From assembly GCA_020630895.1 (NCBI GenBank), contig JAHDII010000255.1:1-5058 (forward strand): 5,058 nt of DNA, given 5' to 3'. This document shows, in pieces, positions 1 to 4,964 of this stretch (its first letter is position 1; each line of letters begins with the position of its first letter). The position numbers and the translations under genes were made by a program. Below the pieces are notes generated by a model that worked only from the letters and a program-made list of their open reading frames with translations, was not told the DNA's origin and did not search any database. The DNA comes from Saprospiraceae bacterium (lineage in GTDB: Bacteria > Bacteroidota > Bacteroidia > Chitinophagales > Saprospiraceae).

Positions 1-1
1 A

Positions 2-292
2 GAGTTACTTGTACATATTCATATTTTAGATTCTACAGGAGATGGTCTTTTTCCTCTAAATTCAACTGTTTTATTTCCTGCAAATATATCCGATATTATG
101 CATAATTGTTCTTATAATACTCCTTATTGTTCTGCTATTAATGATTTTAATATTACTGAATATGGTAACATAGGAGAACAAATTTCGGGGACATTTAGTG
201 GTAATTTACCTTATCAAGTAACAGCAGAAAATACTATAGCTATGATTGATATTCCAACAACAGTACAATTTAGTGCTACACGGCAACAATAA
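2..292 (+). CDS. 3' end of a secreted or surface-type protein of unknown function (partial)
   Basis: The reading frame is open from base 2 to a TAA at 290-292, giving the last 96 residues of a gene whose start is outside the window. The internal ATG at 98 is not a convincing start, because the frame continues upstream without a stop and with the same composition. The visible part has no membrane helix. It has a pair of cysteines (in NCSYNTPYCSA) and then a beta-rich stretch containing ITEYGNIGEQISGTFSG. That Gly/Thr-rich pattern recalls C-terminal beta domains of exported Bacteroidota proteins; this is recollection, not a search result. Asn and Thr content is high, as expected of an extracellular protein. 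It is the only plus-strand gene and converges on the minus-strand cluster with a 28-base gap. No T-run follows it on its own strand. The function is not recognised. Confidence 0.72.
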   Translation, partial: ELLVHIHILDSTGDGLFPLNSTVLFPANISDIMHNCSYNTPYCSAINDFNITEYGNIGEQISGTFSGNLPYQVTAENTIAMIDIPTTVQFSATRQQ

Positions 293-342
293 AAATAAAA
301 ATAGAGTAGGAAAGAAAGGATCAACTCAAATCTTTTCCTACT
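292..342 (-). terminator. Intrinsic terminator of the minus-strand cluster, overlapping the last CDS
   Basis: A perfect 9-bp inverted repeat (AGTAGGAAA at 305-313, TTTCCTACT at 334-342) encloses a 20-base loop. Read on the minus strand, the stem is followed by a U-rich run (CTATTTTTATTTTTA, complement of about 290-304). This is the arrangement of a rho-independent terminator for the gene ending at 321. The right arm lies inside the last codons of that gene and its stop codon is in the loop. The loop is long for a terminator and the stem is mostly A-T. On the plus strand no U-run follows, so it is less likely to stop the converging gene. Confidence 0.5.
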
Positions 343-827
343 TGAATAAAGTTCGGATGTTGTTGTTGTAATACATCAATAAGTTCTTCCACCTTTTTTG
401 GATCTTCTTTTACCGGAATTAATAAAAAAATTCTTTTATTTTCCCGTAATAATTTTTTAGGAACTTTGATATCCTTTTTAAGTTGTAATTCAATAGAAAA
501 TTGACTTTTTTCTTGAATAAAATATGGAGTAGTTTTATTGTGGAACATTCGTTGAATATCTTTAAAATGTAGAATATAAATTTTTTTATTTGGAAAAAAT
601 AAATAATGAAATTCTATTCTATTTTTATAAATAGTATAATTCCATTTTAAAAGAGATTCACTTGCAACATAAAAAAGATAAATGCAACCAATTAAAAATA
701 TTTTGCTATAAAAAATAGGAAAACATAACGATAGAATAACAAATATCCAATATCCTGTTTCTCCACGAGTAAATTTTGGAGGCTTTGGTCTAAAATAATA
801 AGGACTATCTAAAATATTATCTTCCAC
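321..827 (-). CDS. Two-helix membrane protein with PH-like C-terminal part, paralogue A
   Basis: A 168-residue protein of unknown function. Two hydrophobic segments (about residues 26-38 and 42-56) lie close together and probably form a helical hairpin. A soluble part follows, beginning WNYTIYKNRIEF (62-73) and running through alternating beta-type strands to a final helix, PKKVEELIDVLQQQHPNF (143-160). Two N-terminal helices, then strands and one terminal helix, resemble small bacterial membrane proteins with a PH-like (bPH2/YcxB-type) domain; this is a fold-level guess. The start is GTG (825-827): no in-frame ATG precedes residue 94, and an in-frame TAA lies only two codons upstream of the GTG. 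The protein is roughly 40% identical by eye to its neighbour encoded at 885-1403, and both begin MEDNILD. It is the last gene of the cluster, 57 bases after its paralogue. Confidence 0.85.
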   Translation of the reverse strand: MEDNILDSPYYFRPKPPKFTRGETGYWIFVILSLCFPIFYSKIFLIGCIYLFYVASESLLKWNYTIYKNRIEFHYLFFPNKKIYILHFKDIQRMFHNKTTPYFIQEKSQFSIELQLKKDIKVPKKLLRENKRIFLLIPVKEDPKKVEELIDVLQQQHPNFIQVGKDLS

Positions 828-872
828 GTATAATTATTATAGTTTATATTTTTTAATGAAAATATAAAATGA
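806..872 (-). repeat. 67-bp direct repeat, copy A (leader and first codons of paralogue A)
   Basis: This segment matches 1382-1448 at 65 of 67 positions by hand alignment, with a constant offset of 576 bases. The differences are at 853/1429 (T/C) and 860/1436 (A/G). The copy covers the first seven codons of the downstream gene (MEDNILD), the GTG start and 45 bases upstream. It contains a 6-1-6 perfect inverted repeat, TATAATTATTATA (829-841), one base upstream of the start codon. Similarity stops abruptly at 872/873. That is where the 3' end of the other paralogue's unit begins, so 872/873 is the likely junction of an ancient tandem duplication of about 576 bp. In this copy the small secreted ORF survives only as its last codons, without a start or signal peptide. 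Confidence 0.9.
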
Positions 873-884
873 TTTATATCAGTC

Positions 885-1403
885 CTAATCCTTTTTTACT
901 TTTTTAAAATTAGGATGATTTTCTTGTAACACTTCAATTAACTCTTCAATTTTTTTTGGATTTTCTTTCTTTAAAAAAATTGGTAAATGAATTTGATTTT
1001 TATTTTGTGTTAATTCTTTTTTTAATGTATAATTTTCCTCAAAATTTAATTCAATTCTTGTTTGTTCTTTTTCATTTATTTGATTCGATAAAGTTTCATA
1101 ATAATGAATAGAATGAATATCTTTAAAATTAATTGAGGCAATTATTTTATGAGGAATTAATAAATAATAAAATTCTATTCTATTACTATAAATAGAATAA
1201 TTCCATTGATTTATAGAACCCCATATTAATAACAGAGCAAGAATGTTACCTATTAAATAAAAGAATGTATTTTCTTCTGAGGTAAAAAACCAATATAGAA
1301 AAAGAAGGAGAAGTAAAATACAAAAAATAGCATATGCCCATTCAAGGAAAAAAACTCTATGAGGGCTATAATAAAATGGTTTATCTAAAATATTATCTTC
1401 CAC
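885..1403 (-). CDS. Two-helix membrane protein with PH-like C-terminal part, paralogue B
   Basis: A 172-residue protein of unknown function, the tandem paralogue of the gene at 321-827. Two strongly hydrophobic segments (about residues 19-40 and 47-64) are separated by a short polar loop (TSEEN). The soluble part starts WNYSIYSNRIEFYYL (67-81), includes INFKDI (91-96) and ends with the helix PKKIEELIEVLQENHPNF (149-166), the block best shared with the paralogue. As there, the start is GTG (1401-1403), with a near-identical surrounding DNA segment. The start lies inside the last codons of the small secreted ORF (1385-1534) in another frame, with a 19-nt overlap, so its translation may be coupled to that ORF. 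It ends in TAG at 885-887. A PH-like fold is a guess from the helix-helix-strands-helix pattern; a structure prediction would decide. Confidence 0.85.
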   Translation of the reverse strand: MEDNILDKPFYYSPHRVFFLEWAYAIFCILLLLLFLYWFFTSEENTFFYLIGNILALLLIWGSINQWNYSIYSNRIEFYYLLIPHKIIASINFKDIHSIHYYETLSNQINEKEQTRIELNFEENYTLKKELTQNKNQIHLPIFLKKENPKKIEELIEVLQENHPNFKKVKKD

Positions 1404-1448
1404 GTATAATTATTATAGTTTATATTTTCTAATGAGAATATAAAATGA
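1382..1448 (-). repeat. 67-bp direct repeat, copy B (leader and first codons of paralogue B)
   Basis: The partner of the repeat at 806-872, 65/67 identical. Here the segment is doubly coding. It holds the last 21 codons and the TAG stop of the small secreted ORF in one frame, and the GTG start and first seven codons of paralogue B in another. Relative to the other copy, the two substitutions are one synonymous Phe codon and one Glu/Lys change in the small ORF's frame. The inverted repeat TATAATTATTATA recurs at 1405-1417. Upstream of 1448 the two copies are unrelated. Confidence 0.9.
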
Positions 1449-1534
1449 ATATGATCATTTTCTTCTAATTCTTGTGCGAAAGAAAATTGTAAAAGAGAAG
1501 TACAAAATAAAATTAAAATAGTAAGGTGTTTCAT
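1385..1534 (-). CDS. Small secreted peptide, or remnant of a truncated secreted-protein gene (49 aa)
   Basis: Translation from the ATG at 1532-1534 gives 49 residues ending at TAG (1385-1387). Residues 1-20 form a textbook type I signal peptide: Lys at position 2, a hydrophobic core LTILILFCTSLL, then FSFA followed by QE, so cleavage is expected after Ala20. The 29-residue remainder starts acidic (QELEEND) and ends aromatic/Asn-rich and hydrophobic (NYNNYTWKIIF). The ATG is 18 bases after the ATP-grasp stop, in operon position, and the 3' end overlaps the GTG start of paralogue B by 19 nt. Three readings are possible: a real short secreted peptide; a longer secreted-protein gene truncated by the rearrangement that made the 67-bp repeats; or a leader ORF coupling translation of the next gene. 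The signal peptide is clear; the status of the tail is open. No family is recognised. Confidence 0.55.
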   Translation of the reverse strand: MKHLTILILFCTSLLQFSFAQELEENDHIHFIFSLENINYNNYTWKIIF

Positions 1535-1552
1535 GGTAATGATATTTTTTAT

Positions 1553-2629
1553 TTAAAAATCAAAAGTTGCATTATGTATTTTAGGATAATAGTTTTTCAT
1601 TTCTTTTTGCCATGCTTTAATATCTTTTAACGACATATAAGGCACATTATTTTTATGATTGATTTTTGCAATATCATAGATGTTTTTCCATAATCCAAAC
1701 ATGGCTTTATATCTTTTAAAAAATGTCATATTTGGATCATAAATATGTGCTGCCTCTGCTCCTGTTCCATTAATTTCTACAATATAAATATGTTTTCCTT
1801 CACACATTTCTTCAAAAGATTTACATCTTAAATCATAACGAGCAATAAAAATACCGTCTAAATTTTTTTCAATATCATCAAAAACAGCAGTAATTTTATC
1901 ATTAATTAAATGATTATAATTTTGAAATTCTGTTCCTAGAGCATGGTTTCCAATATTTTCTAAGGGAACAACTTCATTTTTTTTAGGAACTCTTTGTAAT
2001 TCTTTAGTTGCTAATATATTTTTTAATCGTTTATGTTGTAAAACAGAACGAGGATTATTTAAAATTAATTCTTCTACTGTTTTTGTTCCATCTCCAATTA
2101 TTTTTAAAAATTCTTTTTTACAAATTGAAGAAATGATTCCTTTTTCTTGATTAGGATATCTATAATGTAAAATAGCATATTCCTCATCAAACGGTATATA
2201 TTGCTGAACCATAAAATCAACACCATTCATTACTGAATGATAAGAAGATAATTGTTGTTCATTATTTATTTTTTTGACACAAATTCCTCTTTCTCCAATA
2301 TCTGGTTTTGCAATTAAAGGATAAGTAATAGTACTTTCTTTAATTAATTTTTTTATTTGTTGTAGAGATGTTTTTTTAGGAATAAAAATAGTTGTAGGAT
2401 AATATTTTTGAGGGAGTTTTTTTAAAATATCATATTTAGGTTCTCCTCGCATTCCTCCGTATTTAATACCAGGGTCTGCGGCTGAAAAAAAACCAAAAGA
2501 TCTTGCTTTTATTGAAAGATAAATAAAATAAAACATTACAGGAATATAATTAATATTCATGTTTCTATATTCCCAATTGGTCCATTTAATCCAAGTAGGA
2601 TTTCTATTTAATTTTTTAAACAGGCTCAC
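1553..2629 (-). CDS. ATP-grasp ligase-like protein with hydrophobic N-terminal segment
   Basis: A 358-residue protein of the ATP-grasp superfamily, whose members use ATP to activate a carboxylate as acyl-phosphate and join it to an amine or thiol. Visible landmarks are YPLIAKPDIGERG (103-115; Lys108 is the expected ATP lysine), VQQYIPFDEEYAI (141-153), IGDGTKTVEELI (178-189; a segment like those in cyanophycin-synthetase and glutathione-ligase relatives), IARYDLR (262-268) and VEINGTGAE (284-292; Glu285 and Asn287 are likely metal ligands). The N-terminus is Trp-rich with a hydrophobic stretch (about 27-40), followed by RSFGFFSAADP and GGMRGEPKYDIL, which I recall as conserved in Bacteroidota relatives often labelled D-alanine-D-alanine ligase-like. 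It is not a normal Ddl, and its substrate is unknown. The start is GTG (2627-2629), directly after an in-frame TAG. The next in-frame ATG (residue 24) would lose the conserved N-terminus. It overlaps the NRDE gene by 14 nt, which suggests translational coupling. Confidence 0.87.
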   Translation of the reverse strand: MSLFKKLNRNPTWIKWTNWEYRNMNINYIPVMFYFIYLSIKARSFGFFSAADPGIKYGGMRGEPKYDILKKLPQKYYPTTIFIPKKTSLQQIKKLIKESTITYPLIAKPDIGERGICVKKINNEQQLSSYHSVMNGVDFMVQQYIPFDEEYAILHYRYPNQEKGIISSICKKEFLKIIGDGTKTVEELILNNPRSVLQHKRLKNILATKELQRVPKKNEVVPLENIGNHALGTEFQNYNHLINDKITAVFDDIEKNLDGIFIARYDLRCKSFEEMCEGKHIYIVEINGTGAEAAHIYDPNMTFFKRYKAMFGLWKNIYDIAKINHKNNVPYMSLKDIKAWQKEMKNYYPKIHNATFDF

Positions 2630-3335
2630 CTAATAATTCAATTTCTTTTGATACAAAATTATCTCTTAAAAGATCATTATAGTTGAGTTGGATGGAATCA
2701 TTATTTTTTTCAACTTGAGTAATACTTACAGTGCGGACAATATTTTTTCTATTCATAATAAAATCATTATAAATATCTCCATCTCCTGTATTTTTATGAA
2801 AATCAAAAATATTTTTTTTATTCATAATAGGAGAAGTTTTTAACCACTCTTGAAACCACATTTGTCTTTTTTCTTTTACTTCTTCTGTATATAAAGTAGC
2901 ACAAGACCAAAGATATTTTTGATTTTCATCTAGTTGTTTAAAATGAGTTTTTTTCTCATCTCTTCGCAATTCAAACAAGCGACCATTATCCCAAATGACC
3001 ATTGTGAAAGGCTCTATATTTTCTAAATCGTATTCCTTGAAAAATATTTCAGCGGAAGGAGCATTAAAAAAATCAAGAGCAATAATTCCTCTGCTTTTTC
3101 TATAAGGAGGAATACGGTTATGTTTTTGAAAAGCACCATTTAAAATACAAATTAATTTATTATCAGAAGAGGCACAAATCCATGTACCACCTTTGATATC
3201 TTGAGGAAAAATTAATTCATGATTTTTTTCTTTGCGATAAGAAATTGTTTCTGGAGAACGCAAAGGGCTTTCATCTCTATTTGATGTTAGAATAAAATTA
3301 TTAGGGCTTGTTGGAATAAATGATACTGTACACAT
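2616..3335 (-). CDS. NRDE family protein (TANGO2 homologue)
   Basis: A 239-residue protein of the NRDE/TANGO2 (transport and Golgi organisation 2) family, of near-typical length. Diagnostic features are the MCTVSF N-terminus, the name-giving SNRDE at residues 18-22, FPQDIKGGTWI (43-53), LICILNGAF (61-69), PYRKSRG (77-83) and the late RTVSITQV block (201-208). The family is predicted to have an Ntn-hydrolase-like fold. Cys2 would become the N-terminal residue after Met removal and is the candidate nucleophile; this is inference. Eukaryotic TANGO2 and bacterial relatives have been linked to heme trafficking and lipid metabolism, but no biochemical activity is settled. The protein is cytosolic, with no signal or helix. 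The ATG at 3333-3335 is preceded by an A-rich AAAGGAA stretch placed very close to the start. It is the first gene of the cluster, following a strong terminator, and overlaps the ATP-grasp gene. Confidence 0.93.
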   Translation of the reverse strand: MCTVSFIPTSPNNFILTSNRDESPLRSPETISYRKEKNHELIFPQDIKGGTWICASSDNKLICILNGAFQKHNRIPPYRKSRGIIALDFFNAPSAEIFFKEYDLENIEPFTMVIWDNGRLFELRRDEKKTHFKQLDENQKYLWSCATLYTEEVKEKRQMWFQEWLKTSPIMNKKNIFDFHKNTGDGDIYNDFIMNRKNIVRTVSITQVEKNNDSIQLNYNDLLRDNFVSKEIELLGEPV

Positions 3336-3350
3336 TTCCTTTATTTTTTA

Positions 3351-3392
3351 TAAAAAAAAAGGCAAGGTAACTCAAATGCAACCTTGCCTTTT
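3351..3392 (-). terminator. Strong rho-independent terminator after the TPR gene
   Basis: A perfect 12-bp inverted repeat (AAAAGGCAAGGT at 3357-3368, ACCTTGCCTTTT at 3381-3392) surrounds a 12-base loop. On the minus strand the stem runs into nine consecutive T residues (complement of about 3352-3360). It lies 22 bases beyond the stop codon of the TPR gene (3415-3417) and 21 bases or fewer ahead of the NRDE start. It therefore separates the two transcription units. Confidence 0.9.
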
Positions 3393-3395
3393 CCA

Positions 3396-3410
3396 ACCAA
3401 TAAAATTGGT
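3396..3410 (-). other. Small hairpin between the TPR stop codon and its terminator
   Basis: ACCAAT (3396-3401) and ATTGGT (3405-3410) form a 6-bp stem with a 3-base loop, directly after the TPR stop codon and before the main terminator. It may stabilise the transcript end or be chance in AT-rich DNA. Confidence 0.35.
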
Positions 3411-3414
3411 ATTA

Positions 3415-4104
3415 TTAGTTGCTAGCTCTTAATAAATACTTTTCAGCTTCATTTACGAAACTAGATTTTGGATAATTATCTGTTATTTTTTGATAAGCCG
3501 CTTTAGCCGCTTCTTTGTTACCTTTACTTTCTTGATATTGTCCTAATTTAAGTAAATGCATTGGAGTATAATACTCATTAGGATCTGTAGTTGTTGCTTT
3601 TTCATAATTGCTTAATGCTTTAGCATCATCACCAATTTCAGAATAAGCATCTCCTAAAGCAGCAAATTTCATAGAAGAAGTTACTCTATCTTTAGCGGAA
3701 TAATCATTCAAATAATCAATAGCTGTTTTATAATTTCCTAAATTCAAATAAGAAATTCCTGCATAATAACTGGCTAAATTAGCTGATTGAGTACCACTAT
3801 AATCATCAATAATATCTAAAAAGCCTTTTCCTCCAGTTGTAGGTTTGTCTAATGCATAAGCAAATGAATCTCTAGAAAATTCATATTGGGCATGATACAT
3901 CATCTCTTGAGCCTCTTTGGCTTTAGGAGCTTTATATAAATAAAGATAAGCTACTATTGCTGCTGCAATAACAACTATTAAACCAATGATTCCTAGTACT
4001 TTACTAGAATTTTCTTCAATATAATCTTGAGCAGAATTAACGCGACCAACAACATCAATCAACGTTTCTTCTTCTTGCTTTTTACTTTTCTTTCTTCTTG
4101 CCAT
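3415..4104 (-). CDS. Membrane-anchored tetratricopeptide repeat protein (YfgM-like layout)
   Basis: A 229-residue protein. A very basic start (MARRKKSKK) and an acidic amphipathic stretch are followed by one transmembrane helix, VLGIIGLIVVIAAAIVAYLYLY (36-57). The positive-inside rule predicts a short cytosolic N-terminus and a periplasmic body. The body carries about three TPR units (roughly 108-140, 141-174 and 182-213), with typical motifs such as ASYYAGISYLNLGNYKTAIDYL and ALGDAYSEIGDDAKALSNYEKA; the last ends in NYPKSSFVNEAEKYL. This layout matches the TPR_21/YfgM type, whose E. coli member works with periplasmic chaperones and the SecYEG translocon. It also resembles many Bacteroidota tetratricopeptide proteins of unknown role. 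A protein-interaction scaffold in the envelope is the safe reading. The gene is monocistronic by its own promoter and terminator. The ATG start is supported by the basic N-terminus ahead of the helix. Confidence 0.9.
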   Translation of the reverse strand: MARRKKSKKQEEETLIDVVGRVNSAQDYIEENSSKVLGIIGLIVVIAAAIVAYLYLYKAPKAKEAQEMMYHAQYEFSRDSFAYALDKPTTGGKGFLDIIDDYSGTQSANLASYYAGISYLNLGNYKTAIDYLNDYSAKDRVTSSMKFAALGDAYSEIGDDAKALSNYEKATTTDPNEYYTPMHLLKLGQYQESKGNKEAAKAAYQKITDNYPKSSFVNEAEKYLLRASN

Positions 4105-4143
4105 TTTGATGACTTAAATTTATAGGTTTTATAAAAATCGGCA

Positions 4144-4151
4144 CAAAGATA
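4144..4151 (-). promoter_or_regulatory. Bacteroidota-type -7 promoter element upstream of the TPR gene
   Basis: Minus-strand TATCTTTG is an exact match to the Bacteroidota -7 consensus TAnnTTTG and is followed by TGC. It is 39 bases upstream of the TPR start codon, predicting a leader of about 30-35 bases. No clean -33 TTG is visible at the expected spacing. A second exact match, TATATTTG, lies at 4192-4199 (minus) and is an alternative start for the same gene. No Shine-Dalgarno sequence is visible before the ATG. Confidence 0.6.
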
Positions 4152-4225
4152 AATAATCTTTTCGAGAAATGTTATAGTTATTTTGATTATACAAATATAT
4201 TTTTTGAAAATTATTGCTGTGGTGG

Positions 4226-4267
4226 GTTTTAAAAAGAAGAAGGTCACAAATCATAGACTTGTGACCT
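4226..4267 (-). terminator. Terminator after the coiled-coil protein gene
   Basis: A perfect 9-bp inverted repeat (AGGTCACAA at 4241-4249, TTGTGACCT at 4259-4267) with a 9-base loop is followed on the minus strand by a T-rich tail, TCTTCTTTTT (complement of 4231-4240). It lies 25 bases beyond the TAG of the gene ending at 4293 and upstream of the TPR promoter elements, so the two genes are separate units. Confidence 0.78.
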
Positions 4268-4292
4268 CGCTTCATTTGGCAATCTGTGGTCG

Positions 4293-4964
4293 CTAATTTT
4301 TTAATTCTTCTATTTTAGCTTTTATCGCTCGTACTACTTCTTTTTGAGCATTTAGCTTTTCTGTTTTTTGTTCAAGAATAAGAGTCGTTGTATCTAACTC
4401 CGTTTCTTTTTCTGTTAGTTTTGCTTTAAGTTTTTCAATATCGCTTTTAATATTACTGATTTCATTTTTTAATTTATCAGTTTCTTTTTTCATATCATTT
4501 TTGATATTCTTTTGGCGTTCGAGTTCTTTTTCTTCAGAAATAAGAACAATGATTTTTGTAAATCGCTCTAGCATTTTTGTAGCAAAAGGTACATTATCAG
4601 GATGTTCTTGAGTGTTTAAATAAGCACCTCCTAAATCGAACCAAACTTTTAAAACAACATTTCCTTCTACCTGATGAGCTACAGCTGTAACATCAATAGA
4701 ATTATTGCTCATACCTCTTATTTCTGCATTATCAGAAAACATTTCATTTGTATCTTTATTTTTCTTTCCTTTGCTTTTATAGTTTTTCATAAATTTCATC
4801 CATTCTTCTTCTACCGTTTCTTGATCGATATTTGATAAAGTAACATAAAAAGAATTAAACGAACCTTTTTTAAAACTTTGTTCTCCTTCTTCTATTTGTG
4901 CAAAAGAAGAAATAGGTGCACAATAAATAGCTATTGTTATTAATAATAAAATAAAATTTTTCAT
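4293..4964 (-). CDS. Secreted or periplasmic protein with C-terminal coiled coil, unknown function
   Basis: A 223-residue protein with a clear signal peptide (1-22): basic MKN, a hydrophobic core LLLITIAIY, and cleavage predicted at SFA|Q. The globular part (about 25-140) begins EEGEQSFKKGSFNSFYVTL, contains EEEWMKFMKNYKSKGKKNK (53-71) and reaches a conserved-looking block, VVLKVWFDLGGAYLNTQEHP (103-122). From about residue 143 to the end it is a continuous charged heptad-type coiled coil (Glu/Lys/Leu/Ile-rich; for example DKLKNEISNIKSDIEKLKAK). The combination with WFDLGGAYL recalls an unnamed protein family in Bacteroidota; that is memory, not a search. Without a lipobox it should be soluble in the periplasm or associated through the coiled coil. 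The start ATG at 4962-4964 precedes the signal peptide directly. It has its own terminator. No clear promoter is seen in the 94 bases to the window edge. Confidence 0.88.
   Translation of the reverse strand: MKNFILLLITIAIYCAPISSFAQIEEGEQSFKKGSFNSFYVTLSNIDQETVEEEWMKFMKNYKSKGKKNKDTNEMFSDNAEIRGMSNNSIDVTAVAHQVEGNVVLKVWFDLGGAYLNTQEHPDNVPFATKMLERFTKIIVLISEEKELERQKNIKNDMKKETDKLKNEISNIKSDIEKLKAKLTEKETELDTTTLILEQKTEKLNAQKEVVRAIKAKIEELKN

Noticed and set aside
98..292. An independent 64-codon gene starting at the ATG at 98
   Set aside because: The same frame is open back to the window edge with similar composition, so the ATG is most likely internal to a longer gene.
809..895. Minus-strand frame matching the tail of the small secreted ORF in front of paralogue A
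   Set aside because: It has no start codon or signal peptide and begins inside the 3' end of paralogue B. It is a duplicated fragment, covered by the repeat entry.
1385..3335. A graspetide-type (ATP-grasp modified peptide) biosynthetic cluster
   Set aside because: The small ORF has a Sec signal and no repeated Thr/Lys/Glu/Asp core motif, and there is no dedicated transporter or protease nearby. Kept only as a weak hypothesis.
4059..4247. A 62-codon minus-strand frame overlapping the start of the TPR gene
   Set aside because: It runs through the promoter region, overlaps the TPR start in another frame and has low-complexity Lys/Phe/Ile content with no family features. It is a chance frame in AT-rich DNA.
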